Assembly (NCBI GenBank): GCA_015231305.1
Contig: JADGBW010000010.1
Span: 1-49,544, forward strand
Source of the DNA: Magnetococcales bacterium
Lineage (GTDB): Bacteria; Pseudomonadota; Magnetococcia; Magnetococcales; JADFYX01
DNA: 49,544 nt
Direction: 5' to 3'
Every line of letters starts with the position of its first letter. The stretch's first letter is position 1. This document shows, piece after piece, positions 26,203 through 33,286 of the stretch. A model generated the notes under the pieces. That model ran no database searches and was not told the DNA's origin. It was given only the letters and a program-made list of their open reading frames with translations. Made by a program: the position numbers and the translations under genes.

Positions 26203-27189
26203 ATGGAAAATATATTACATGTAACAAATGGGGACTCTACCGTTGAGTTGTTTTTGCAGGCTTGTATTGAAGGTAAATACCTTGCTTGGCGAGATGTTCT
26301 ACATGAAGGAGCGACACCCTCAGGATTAGATTTACATGCACTAAGCAATGTTAGAGCTGACTATATTGCTCAGTGTGGCTGGAGTGACGTTGAATCTGCA
26401 CGTAAGAGCTTTAAAGAGAGAGACTTGGTAATAAGTGAATGGAGAAAATATGATGCAGTATATCTATGGTTTGAGCACGACCTCTACGACCAACTACAAC
26501 TTATACAAATTCTCGATATTTTCGCAAAAGAACCTCAGAAACCAAACAACCTTTTTTTAATTCAACACAATGACTATTTAGGCATGCAAACCCCTGCCAC
26601 AATTTCAACACTTAAAAACAACAAAAAACCTGTCACTAATATACAATTGCAGTTAGCCACAAAAAGCTGGGAGGCTTTTCGCAGTAACAACCCTACAGTT
26701 TGGTGGAAATTATTAGGAGAAGATACAACCGCCCTACCCTGGCTAAAAATGACAATAACTCGGCACCTAGAGCAGTTTCCTTTTGTGAAAAACGGGCTAA
26801 ACCGTACTGAAAACATTATCCTTTCTATACTTATTAAAGGCAGCATTAAGCCGGGTCAACTGTTTCATGAATATCAGTTACTTGATGAGCCAAGGTATAT
26901 GGGTGATGCATCATTTTGGATTTATTTAAAAGAACTTTGCAGTGGTGATAGACCACTTATTGCACTATTAGATGGAAGCAATTTTAAACCACCTAGTAAC
27001 TATCCACCTGACGAGAAATTTAAAAAACAAAAACTATACCTTACAGAATTTGGCCAACAGGTTTTATATAATAAAGCTGACTGGGTTAATTATAGGGGAG
27101 TAGACAAATGGTTGGGTGGATGTAAACTAACCACTGAAAAACACTGGCGTTGGGATGATGTTGATAAGAGGCTAACCTTATCCTCATAA
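26203..27189 (+). CDS. DUF1835 domain protein
   Basis: This is a 328-residue soluble protein of unknown function. The first 120 residues match the DUF1835 pattern: HVTNGDSTVELF near the start, WRDVLHEGATP at about 28-38, and a later WFEHDLYDQLQLI block. The C-terminal half has the general composition of the helical domain that follows DUF1835 in many proteins, with a winged-helix-like end (LTEFGQQVLYNKADWV). No catalytic motif is evident. It is a single-gene unit; nearby genes do not suggest a role. Confidence 0.75.
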   Translation: MENILHVTNGDSTVELFLQACIEGKYLAWRDVLHEGATPSGLDLHALSNVRADYIAQCGWSDVESARKSFKERDLVISEWRKYDAVYLWFEHDLYDQLQLIQILDIFAKEPQKPNNLFLIQHNDYLGMQTPATISTLKNNKKPVTNIQLQLATKSWEAFRSNNPTVWWKLLGEDTTALPWLKMTITRHLEQFPFVKNGLNRTENIILSILIKGSIKPGQLFHEYQLLDEPRYMGDASFWIYLKELCSGDRPLIALLDGSNFKPPSNYPPDEKFKKQKLYLTEFGQQVLYNKADWVNYRGVDKWLGGCKLTTEKHWRWDDVDKRLTLSS

Positions 27190-27319
27190 TAGGGTCACTT
27201 TACAAAAATTATATAAAATAAAAGCCTAACTAAAAGTTGATAGTTGGTTAAGGTTATAAAACAATTTTATAGCCAACCACCATCTAACTTAAAAAAATAA
27301 AAATAGTTTAACAAACTAT

Positions 27320-27350
27320 TTGACCTGTCTATAACTTCATAGTTCATACT
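27320..27350 (+). promoter_or_regulatory. MerR-type promoter with 19-bp spacer and central dyad
   Basis: TTGACC (27320-27325) and CATACT (27345-27350) are separated by 19 bases, longer than the usual 17. The imperfect dyad CTATAACTTCATAG (27329-27342) is centred in that spacer. Overlong spacers with a central dyad are the hallmark of promoters that MerR proteins activate by twisting DNA. It lies 58 bases before the microprotein GTG, and a MerR gene follows. A 9-bp hairpin (AAATAGTTT/AAACTATTT, 27301-27321) abuts the -35. Confidence 0.6.
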
Positions 27351-27407
27351 CTTTTTAAAGTTAACTTTAAAGGTTCTTTTATAAATTATTTTAAAGGAGT
27401 ATTAACT

Positions 27408-27581
27408 GTGAATGTGGAGCAATTTGTTGAAGTTTTTAAAGAGTTTGGACTAACTGAAGCAGAGATGGAGCGTTGGCATAAAATATTTGAGAAAAAGTTC
27501 CCTGATGGACATCAATCGTTTTTGGAATGGTTAGGTATAGAAGCCAAAGAGATACAGAATTTGCGGGCCAAATTTTCTTAA
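27408..27581 (+). CDS. 57-residue microprotein copying the C-terminal domain of the adjacent MerR regulator
   Basis: A GTG start at 27408 with an excellent AAAGGAG eight to nine bases upstream opens a 57-codon frame ending at TAA 27579-27581. Its residues 15-53 align without gaps to residues 131-169 of the MerR protein encoded at 27664, with about 21 of 39 identities: E-M-x-x-WH, FEK, HQxFLE, LGIE, KEI, R. It lacks a DNA-binding domain. A MerR-style promoter stands upstream and a strong terminator follows immediately, so it forms its own small transcription unit. It could bind the same ligand as the regulator, form mixed dimers or act as a decoy. Confidence 0.82.
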   Translation: MNVEQFVEVFKEFGLTEAEMERWHKIFEKKFPDGHQSFLEWLGIEAKEIQNLRAKFS

Positions 27582-27589
27582 CATAGATA

Positions 27590-27621
27590 GCCCCACCAAA
27601 ATTTTTTTATTATGGTGGGGC
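27590..27621 (+). terminator. Rho-independent terminator after the microprotein gene
   Basis: GCCCCACCA (27590-27598) pairs perfectly with TGGTGGGGC (27613-27621), followed by ATTCTCCTTTTT. It starts nine bases after the microprotein stop and separates it from merR. Confidence 0.85.
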
Positions 27622-27663
27622 ATTCTCCTTTTTAACCTTATATATTAACCTATAGAGGTAGAA

Positions 27664-28194
27664 ATGTGGACTATCGGACGTTTGGCTAGTAAATTTGGCT
27701 TATCTCGCAGCACGTTATTGTACTACGATAAAATTTCACTTCTTTCACCAACAGGGGGAAGGAATTCTGCCAATTACAGGCTTTACTCAGATGATGACAG
27801 AACGAAACTACAAAGAATTTGCAGCCTTAGAGAAGCTAGCCTTTCATTAGAAACTATAAAAAAAATCTTGGAATCAGAGTCAGACACTTTAGAGGTTTCC
27901 CTAGAAGAACGCCTTGGGCAATTAAATGATGAAATAAAGCAACTAAGAAAACATCAAAAAGTGATTGTTCAACTTTTAAAAATGCCAGAAGCTCAACAAG
28001 GTAGCCGAATAATTGATAAACAAAAGTGGATAACCTTGCTTAAGTCTGTTGGTATGGATGAAATAGATATGCATAATTGGCATGTCTCATTTGAAAAAAT
28101 GATGCCTGAGGCACATCAAGACTTTTTGGAATCACTTGGAATAGAAGATAAAGAAATTATAACAATTAGGGAATTATCACAATCTACTAGATAA
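27664..28194 (+). CDS. MerR-family transcriptional regulator
   Basis: This is a 176-residue regulator. Residues 1-70 are the MerR winged helix (WTIGRLASKFGLSRSTLLYYD, then RLYSDDD and the second helix-turn-helix). A dimerisation coil follows at about 78-108. The C-terminal domain (about 120-172, with WH, FEK, HQDFLESLGI and KEI) has no cysteine-based metal site, so a metal or redox role of the MerR/CueR/SoxR type is unlikely. The same domain appears alone in the microprotein encoded just upstream. GAGG precedes the ATG. It probably acts on the 19-bp-spacer promoter at 27320. Confidence 0.9.
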   Translation: MWTIGRLASKFGLSRSTLLYYDKISLLSPTGGRNSANYRLYSDDDRTKLQRICSLREASLSLETIKKILESESDTLEVSLEERLGQLNDEIKQLRKHQKVIVQLLKMPEAQQGSRIIDKQKWITLLKSVGMDEIDMHNWHVSFEKMMPEAHQDFLESLGIEDKEIITIRELSQSTR

Positions 28195-28216
28195 CCACAA
28201 AGACCCTTAGTATCAT

Positions 28217-28234
28217 TGAAAAAATATTTTTTCA
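28217..28234. terminator. 18-base perfect palindrome of A and T tracts
   Basis: TGAAAAAATATTTTTTCA is a perfect palindrome 23 bases after the merR stop. A GCCAT/ATGGC hairpin (28237-28250) follows. The pair may terminate merR, but the AT-only stem makes this uncertain. Confidence 0.35.
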
Positions 28235-28373
28235 TCGCCATAACAATGGCAATTATGAGCCATTTTAATTGATTAAATAAAATGGAAAATAGCAAAGAAG
28301 GTATTATAATTGTATTCTTACTAAAAATAGCAGATAAAACTGGTTAACATTAAGCTTGCTGCCATTATCCTAT

Positions 28374-28419
28374 ATTAGACAGTTGAACGTGCATTAATGG
28401 TTACAACTGCCGAAACTAG
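28374..28419. repeat. CAGTTG/CAACTG palindrome, dispersed family
   Basis: TTAGACAGTTG (about 28375-28385) faces CAACTGCCGAAACTAG (28404-28419). The right arm matches the inverse of the 19223 palindrome over TACAACTGCCGAA. The left arm seems to have lost six bases. A T run follows, so it may also act in the metF leader. Confidence 0.45.
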
Positions 28420-28465
28420 TTTTTTTAAGACTACATAACATACTACCTTGGAACAAACCATAATT

Positions 28466-29296
28466 ATGAGCAAAACATTTTCACTGGAATTTTTTCCACC
28501 AAAAAATGCCCAAGCTGAAGCTAAGCTTTGGGATGTTATTTCCAAGTTTTCAGAATATAATCCCGATTTTATATCTATAACTTATGGGGCTGGTGGTGGC
28601 GATAGAGAACGCACAGTAGAGTTTACCTGCCGAGTTAAGCAAGATACAAATTTATCTACTGTGGCTCATTTGACCTGTGTTGGTGATAATGAAGATGAAT
28701 TATCACAAATACTAGATAGATATCAAACCCAAGGCATAACAACAATTCTTGCCTTACGAGGTGATATACCTAAGAGCGCACCTGAGCAAAAAAGTGGAGT
28801 TTTTCCTTACGCCGACCATTTTGTATCATTTATTCGCAACCGCTATCCAGAATTTAAAATTGGCGTAGCTGCCTACCCTGAAGTACACCCCCAAGCTGCA
28901 AATAGAGAAGCAGACTTGATAAACTTTAAAAAGAAAGTAGATGCAGGAGCTGATTTTGCCATAACTCAATTTTTCTTTGATAATAAAGACTATTTTGAGT
29001 TTATTTCAGAGTGTAAACTTAAGGATATTCACATTCCTATTATCCCTGGAATTATGCCTATTACTGATTTTAAACAGATAAATAAACTAACTCAGCTATG
29101 TGGATCACAACTGCCTATGTGGCTCTCTAAAAGGCTGGAAGAGCTAAAAGATGACCCCATAGCCATGCAAGAATTTGGTATTGAAGTCGCAGCCAAACAG
29201 AGCCAAGATTTGCTTGATAATGGTGCTCCTAGTCTGCATTTTTTTACTATGAACCGCACCCCGGCAGTTTTAAAAATACTTGAACGTATTTCATAG
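28466..29296 (+). CDS. metF: 5,10-methylenetetrahydrofolate reductase
   Basis: This is a 276-residue flavin enzyme that reduces methylene-THF to methyl-THF for methionine synthesis. SLEFFPPKN at the start supplies the catalytic Glu. ISITYGAGG, ALRGDIP, AAYPEVHP, GADFAITQFFFD and PGIMPI are the successive barrel motifs of MetF, in the expected order. The length fits the bacterial single-domain form. The open frame reaches a TTG at 28448; the ATG at 28466, directly before SKTFSLEFF, is the better start. I did not recognise a SAM or folate riboswitch in the leader. O-acetylhomoserine sulfhydrylase, another methionine gene, is about 4 kb away. Confidence 0.96.
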   Translation: MSKTFSLEFFPPKNAQAEAKLWDVISKFSEYNPDFISITYGAGGGDRERTVEFTCRVKQDTNLSTVAHLTCVGDNEDELSQILDRYQTQGITTILALRGDIPKSAPEQKSGVFPYADHFVSFIRNRYPEFKIGVAAYPEVHPQAANREADLINFKKKVDAGADFAITQFFFDNKDYFEFISECKLKDIHIPIIPGIMPITDFKQINKLTQLCGSQLPMWLSKRLEELKDDPIAMQEFGIEVAAKQSQDLLDNGAPSLHFFTMNRTPAVLKILERIS

Positions 29297-29355
29297 ACGT
29301 AAATTATTTGATAAAATAAAGTAGATCAACTCCATACTGGGAGTATATTTTATAT

Positions 29356-29592
29356 ATGTTGACTATAAAATGTTCGTCTTGTCGTAAAAAGCTATGGAAA
29401 TATGAAAAACTAGGTAATGGAGAGGTTCTTAGGTGTCATAAATCTCGCATCAAAAGAATGTATGATACAAAACAGTATGACGGAAAAATTCACTGTGTAT
29501 GTGGCCGGCCCATTGGTATAGACAAAGGTAGCCATTTTAGTATGGATAAAAAAGCCTTCACTTACTCTGGCAATAAAGTGTCTAAGCTATAA
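29356..29592 (+). CDS. Small zinc-ribbon protein
   Basis: This is a 78-residue cytosolic protein of unknown function. Cys6 and Cys9 (IKCSSC) and Cys47 and Cys49 (HCVCG) look like a split zinc knuckle; Cys27 and His28 (RCHKSRI) lie between. The pattern K-C-x2-C-x2-K, then K-x-G-x-G-x-x-x-R-C, then I-C-x-C-G-x-x-I-G-I is one I recall from conserved uncharacterised small proteins of clostridia and proteobacteria. It ends in FTYSGNKVSKL, also typical of those. It follows metF by 59 bases on the same strand. Confidence 0.75.
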   Translation: MLTIKCSSCRKKLWKYEKLGNGEVLRCHKSRIKRMYDTKQYDGKIHCVCGRPIGIDKGSHFSMDKKAFTYSGNKVSKL

Positions 29593-29663
29593 AAATTGTT
29601 AAGCTCATTGCCAACAAAAGATTTGATAATTTTTTTAAATATCAGCAGATAATTAAAAAATTA

Positions 29664-30002
29664 TTACGGCCTTATTTTTCCGCTTCCTGAACAAGTTTTG
29701 CAAACCACATAACAACAACCTTGACCACAACAGCTACTTGGTGGGTTCATATAATGCCCCTTCTCACCATTACAATCGGGACATGATATCTTTTTTTTAG
29801 TTAATTGTTGTTTTTTTCCCGGCATGACCTGCTTTAAAACCTGTAGAACTTTTATACAAGAGTCACATATCTCTTCATTACTTCCAGGTACAAGGTCCCT
29901 TTTACAGCGGATACAGCTTTGTTGTTCTGTAAATGGTGTGGAGTTGCCCATCAAGTTAACTGAACTTTGTTTGAGATTATCTGTTTCATTTTGGTATATC
30001 AT
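29664..30002 (-). CDS. Small cysteine-rich zinc-finger protein
   Basis: This is a 112-residue protein with an N-terminal zinc-ribbon-like part (CIRCKRDL, then ICDSC) and a C-terminal part with DnaJ-like CxxCxGxG units: CPDCNGEKG at about 76-84 and CKTCSGSGK at about 101-109, with an extra CCGQGCCYVVC. It probably binds two zinc ions. There is no J domain, so it is not DnaJ itself. The ATG at 30002 is directly preceded by the T run of a hairpin on this strand, leaving no good ribosome-binding site. The ATG at 29951 (MGNSTPF) is an alternative start. Confidence 0.65.
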   Translation of the reverse strand: MIYQNETDNLKQSSVNLMGNSTPFTEQQSCIRCKRDLVPGSNEEICDSCIKVLQVLKQVMPGKKQQLTKKKISCPDCNGEKGHYMNPPSSCCGQGCCYVVCKTCSGSGKIRP

Positions 30003-30004
30003 AA

Positions 30005-30033
30005 TAAAAAAATAGCCTGCAATAATCAGGCTA
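30005..30033 (-). terminator. Hairpin plus seven-T run abutting a start codon
   Basis: On the minus strand TAGCCTG (30033-30027) pairs with CAGGCTA (30019-30013), followed directly by TTTTTTT. The T run ends two to three bases before the ATG at 30002. It would terminate transcripts coming from 30337-30774. Confidence 0.65.
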
Positions 30034-30067
30034 ACCCAGATATTTCATGAAGAGTGGCCGAAAGGTT

Positions 30068-30178
30068 GTTCCAGTAGTTGTCATAACAAGGCGCAAGTTG
30101 AATTTTTCAGGTAAGCATACTGTAAGCATGTGATCCTTAAAAATTTATCCTGCAACGCAGTTCTGGCAATCCCTGGGG
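30068..30178. repeat. Imperfect palindromic element, MITE-like
   Basis: The left arm (about 30070-30111) and the inverse of the right arm (about 30134-30175) share CCAG, TTG-CA-AAC and an AATTTTT-AGG block, with gaps. The centre has GTAAGCAT twice (30111 and 30123). Pairing is only about 60 percent. It resembles a non-autonomous palindromic element; no second copy was seen in this window. Confidence 0.35.
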
Positions 30179-30336
30179 CAGCATAGCAGATATTCTTAAT
30201 GAAATATTCGGGCTAGGTTAAACACAACCCAGCTTTCGCTGTTAAATTTTACAAAAAATGGGATAATTTTACTTGAGAATTGTTAACAGTCAGATGCTTT
30301 TCATAGAGATTATTTATTCTATTAAACCGTAATAAA

Positions 30337-30774
30337 CTATTTATTTTCCAGGTGTTTTTTTAAACCTGTTTTGTCTTCACTTAAAATTGGGTGGCTCTTT
30401 TCATAAGCAGCAGATGAAGTATCTGGTGATGATATAACTGTCAAGTATGCAGCTATAAGCATAAAACCAACATTTAGAAAACCAGTAACTATTGCTCCTG
30501 TTAATACCCCCTTTAGTACCTGATATCTCTTTTTTAAGGCAAAATAAACCATAATTGGTACGACATAAATAAGCTGTCCAACAATGCCTGGTGCAAACAA
30601 CATGATAAAAAGCACTATGCCGATAGCCCCTTTATCAACCACTATGTTAATTCCTGCTGCTTCTAATAGATAGATAACAAAGAAATATATTGCACATATA
30701 ACGACATAAATAAGATGGCACACCAGTAGGAGTTTTATACCTGAATAAAAGCTATCTGATATGGGTTTTATCAT
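30337..30774 (-). CDS. Small integral membrane protein of unknown function
   Basis: This is a 145-residue protein with four likely membrane helices at about 13-38, 47-63, 66-82 and 88-113. A polar, soluble C-terminal tail of about 30 residues follows. No charged residues lie inside the helices and no motif was recognised. The N-terminus has no cleavable signal. It is followed downstream by a terminator hairpin at 30013-30033 and preceded by the DUF2786 gene on the same strand with a 92-base gap. Confidence 0.7.
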   Translation of the reverse strand: MIKPISDSFYSGIKLLLVCHLIYVVICAIYFFVIYLLEAAGINIVVDKGAIGIVLFIMLFAPGIVGQLIYVVPIMVYFALKKRYQVLKGVLTGAIVTGFLNVGFMLIAAYLTVISSPDTSSAAYEKSHPILSEDKTGLKKHLENK

Positions 30775-30866
30775 TATATTGCTTAGCTTAACTGCTTAAC
30801 TAAATAAACCAACAAATACTACAGCATTTTTTAGCAACTAAATAAAAAATTACTCATTGCAACTTA

Positions 30867-31331
30867 CTACGCATTACTTTCAACTTTTTCCATTAAATTC
30901 ATACACTCAACATGTTTTTTTCTAAACAAATTGATATATTTTTTTACATTTTCCTGCTCTCTTAAAAGCTTCTCTTCGCTCTCTTTTAAAGAATCTTTAA
31001 GAATATCTAACTCTTGCTCTAAAATACAATACTGTGAGTCTGTTACTGACATTTCTGGCAGAACTTTCTCATTTGTATTGTTACCGTATACATTAGATGT
31101 CCACATATTGATGTAGTCACCACGATCTTTAGGGGCAGCATGTTCGTGAGCAAATCGTGCAATCATTTTTATTGCTACTAGCTTACCGTTATACAGACTA
31201 TTAAACTGGATATCTTCAAGTCCCTTACCTTGCCTCTTCATAATTCTATATGCTTGCTCAATGGCATTATTGCTCTCTTCATAAGAGTTTGAAGTGGCCA
31301 TGTTTAGAATTTTGACTAAGATTTTATCCAT
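30867..31331 (-). CDS. DUF2786-like protein with coiled-coil tail
   Basis: This is a 154-residue soluble protein. Its first 45 residues (KILVKILNMATSNSYEESN, then AIEQAYRIMKRQGKGLEDI) match the DUF2786 pattern, a short helical unit of unknown function often found in phage-associated or plasmid proteins. The last 50 residues form a coiled coil rich in E, K and L (about 105-150). The open frame runs to 31388, but the ATG at 31331 has AGGAG seven bases upstream and starts right at the domain, so I chose it. Confidence 0.7.
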   Translation of the reverse strand: MDKILVKILNMATSNSYEESNNAIEQAYRIMKRQGKGLEDIQFNSLYNGKLVAIKMIARFAHEHAAPKDRGDYINMWTSNVYGNNTNEKVLPEMSVTDSQYCILEQELDILKDSLKESEEKLLREQENVKKYINLFRKKHVECMNLMEKVESNA

Positions 31332-31790
31332 TTTTATACTCCTATTAAATACGCATTGTGATTTTCGATAATGATTTAATGAAAGCAAGACTCATGCCGT
31401 TATCGTAACTTAAGAATCGCTTTTATAGGTTTCGATAATATTTCATCATACTTCCATTAACATTCAATACGATAAACACAATGTTCAACACCGTAAGACA
31501 CAGCATAAAATTATGCAATATCATACATATGCAACCAATACCGAATATTTCAAAACAAGCAATTGCCTGGTATTATTATTTTTTAATTTTATCTACTAAA
31601 CAGCAAACATAAGAGACTTCAATACCATTACCAATCATTATTTGAGACAAGAATTTTGTTTGAAAAAGTGTTTCTGTCAAAAAACAGTCAGCAGATTAGA
31701 GCTGAGAGTGTCATTGTATAGTTAAATAGATATAAAAATGGGGTGAACAATGGATAGAAACAACACAACTATTTGAAATAATTTTCTTTT

Positions 31791-31823
31791 ATTGCATGTA
31801 ACAATCAAAATGTTTCATGCAAT
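31791..31823. repeat. Hairpin with 8-bp perfect outer stem
   Basis: ATTGCATG pairs with CATGCAAT; after a T-T mismatch, AACA pairs with TGTT around a seven-base loop. No T run of terminator length follows on either side. Confidence 0.4.
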
Positions 31824-31874
31824 TATGTTTGAACAATAGCTAAGTATAATATTTAGATATGTGTAATGATGGAA

Positions 31875-31900
31875 ATGTTAAGCTAAATGACTCTTAACAT
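31875..31900. repeat. ATGTTAAG/CTTAACAT hairpin
   Basis: This is a perfect 8-bp stem with a ten-base loop in the gene-free region. It could be an operator or the end of a small transcript. Confidence 0.35.
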
Positions 31901-32153
31901 CACAAAAATGAAGTCGCTTCGGTCTTATGTGTAAGAATTAATTATTATTTTTAATAGTTTTTGGAGTATTTAGAAAAACAGAAGGTAGGATATTGCGATA
32001 CAAAGAATGGATTGCGTTTATAGATAGGGAGCATACAGTCAAATTATTGAAAAGGTAATTATCAAATCGACTGTATACCCATTAATATCTATATTTTAAG
32101 CTAAATTTAACGTTGGAGCCTCATATACCAAGGTAATACACATGCATTTTCGG

Positions 32154-32450
32154 TTATCTATCTATGAACATACCATCTGTCATTGTCAATAACGCTGCTA
32201 CATTACAACGACCAAGACTATAGTAGACTTTGTTTGCCTTGCGTTTTGACAATAGAATATCTTTGTCTCGAAGCAGGCTTAAATGTTGTGAAATATTTGA
32301 TTGAGAAGAGCCAACCTGTGCTACTAATTCTGTGACGTTAAGCTCTTGATTATGGATTGCGGTTAAAATTTTCAGACGCAGAGGATGCGCCATAACTTTA
32401 AAGCAACGAGCCATTTTGTCTAGGTTTGCCTCATTAAATTCACACTCCAT
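32154..32450 (-). CDS. ArsR/SmtB-family transcriptional repressor
   Basis: This is a 98-residue winged-helix repressor (FKVMAHPLRLKILTAI, then VTELVAQVGSSQSNISQHLSLL, with the wing at SKRKANKVYYSL). The classical metal site in helix 3 (ELCVCDL) reads ELNVTEL, so it cannot be an arsenic or cadmium sensor of that type. Cysteines at 3, 16 and 82 could serve redox or persulfide sensing, as in SqrR/BigR, but their positions do not clearly match. It has no obvious target gene beside it; the downstream 822 bases are gene-free. Confidence 0.88.
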   Translation of the reverse strand: MECEFNEANLDKMARCFKVMAHPLRLKILTAIHNQELNVTELVAQVGSSQSNISQHLSLLRDKDILLSKRKANKVYYSLGRCNVAALLTMTDGMFIDR

Positions 32451-32639
32451 GTCAAAAACTCCTCCTTGGGAACAAAATTATAATATTCATTGTGATACCA
32501 ACCCTGTAGTAAATATTTACAAAACAGTTTGATACATTTTTGATACTGTGGAGATTGAGGCGAAGCAAAAATAGTGAGGGGTTAAGATAATGAAACCCTG
32601 CACCTAAACAAAAGCTCAACCTCAGGCAGTGCACTATAT

Positions 32640-32682
32640 CTAGGTTCGACAGTTAAAATTGCGTAACTACTGCCAAACCTAG
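32640..32682. repeat. CTAGGTT palindrome, dispersed family
   Basis: CTAGGTTCGACAGTTA (32640-32655) faces TAACTACTGCCAAACCTAG (32664-32682). Arms agree except for two substitutions and a three-base insertion. It lies just after the phasin stop on the minus strand and may serve as its transcript end. Confidence 0.5.
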
Positions 32683-32695
32683 GTATAAAAACTAA

Positions 32696-33052
32696 TTAAG
32701 GTGTTAGTTTTTTTGCTTTTTCTACAAACTCATTTACTTCTTGTGAAACCAATGCTTCCATTTTAGAGCGTGAGTCATTAAGGATCTCAATGTTCTCTTT
32801 AATTTGGTTAAGCATAGTCTCCCCTACTTCACCAACCATCTTGGTTTGAGCAGAAATCACCTCTTCAGGGCTTTTAACACTTGCTAGCTCTTCTAACTTC
32901 TTGGTGCTGTTGGAGATTAAACCTTCCATGCTGCTAAACTGCTTGCTAGTTAGGTTTTTAACAGCTTCGGTATTGATATTTTGTAAAGTTGTTAAAGTAC
33001 CGATCATTTTGTTAGTCATTTCGGTAAAGTTTTCAGCTACTTGATTATTCAT
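32696..33052 (-). CDS. Phasin-family protein
   Basis: This is a 118-residue, fully helical, amphipathic protein. Its composition and heptad layout match the phasin_2 family: TLQNINTEAVKNLTSKQFSS, SPEEVISAQTKMVGE, a serine/lysine-rich end and no cysteine or tryptophan. Phasins coat polyhydroxyalkanoate granules, so the cell probably stores PHA. GGAG stands about eight bases before the ATG. The upstream region carries CTGC/GCAG repeats resembling known PhaR sites. PHA synthase genes are not in this window. Confidence 0.8.
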   Translation of the reverse strand: MNNQVAENFTEMTNKMIGTLTTLQNINTEAVKNLTSKQFSSMEGLISNSTKKLEELASVKSPEEVISAQTKMVGEVGETMLNQIKENIEILNDSRSKMEALVSQEVNEFVEKAKKLTP

Positions 33053-33075
33053 TATGATGCTCCAGTCCGTATATT

Positions 33076-33115
33076 GTTATGCTGCACCGCAGCAATTGAT
33101 GCAGTGCAGCATAAC
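33076..33115 (-). promoter_or_regulatory. CTGC/GCAG repeats upstream of phasin, possible PhaR operator
   Basis: GTTATGCTGCAC (33076-33087) and GTGCAGCATAAC (33104-33115) form a perfect 12-bp inverted repeat. Inside is CTGC-N3-GCAG (33082-33092), the kind of site reported for PhaR, which represses phasin genes until granules form. A further TTGCAGTGCGG lies at about 33144. The array is 24-63 bases before the phasin start. Confidence 0.5.
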
Positions 33116-33286
33116 ACTTGTCTGGGTGGTGTCAAGATTTATTTTGCAGTGCGGAATAATTTATTATGAAACAGCTATAAATTATGCTAGTTAAGGCAGG
33201 AGAATAATTACGACCTAACCCAACAAAAAGAGATACTTACCTTTTTGTGTGAGCTAGGCCATTTTAATATATATAAATGAAGTTTA

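Larger units (their letters stand above)
30003..30336. other. 334-base intergenic region with terminator and repeat element
   Basis: It contains a terminator hairpin at 30013-30033, a long imperfect inverted repeat at about 30068-30178 and a GCTAGGTT/AACCCAGC hairpin at about 30212-30233. No gene is seen. Confidence 0.5.
31332..32153. other. 822-base region without a recognisable gene
   Basis: Both strands lack a gene-length frame with a plausible start. Two hairpins stand out: ATTGCATG (31791-31798) with CATGCAAT (31816-31823), extending inward through AACA/TGTT, and ATGTTAAG (31875-31882) with CTTAACAT (31893-31900). It could hold a small RNA or decayed genes. Confidence 0.5.

Noticed and set aside
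28195-28465. SAM or folate riboswitch in front of metF
   Set aside because: I found palindromes but none of the conserved cores of SAM, SAH or THF riboswitches.
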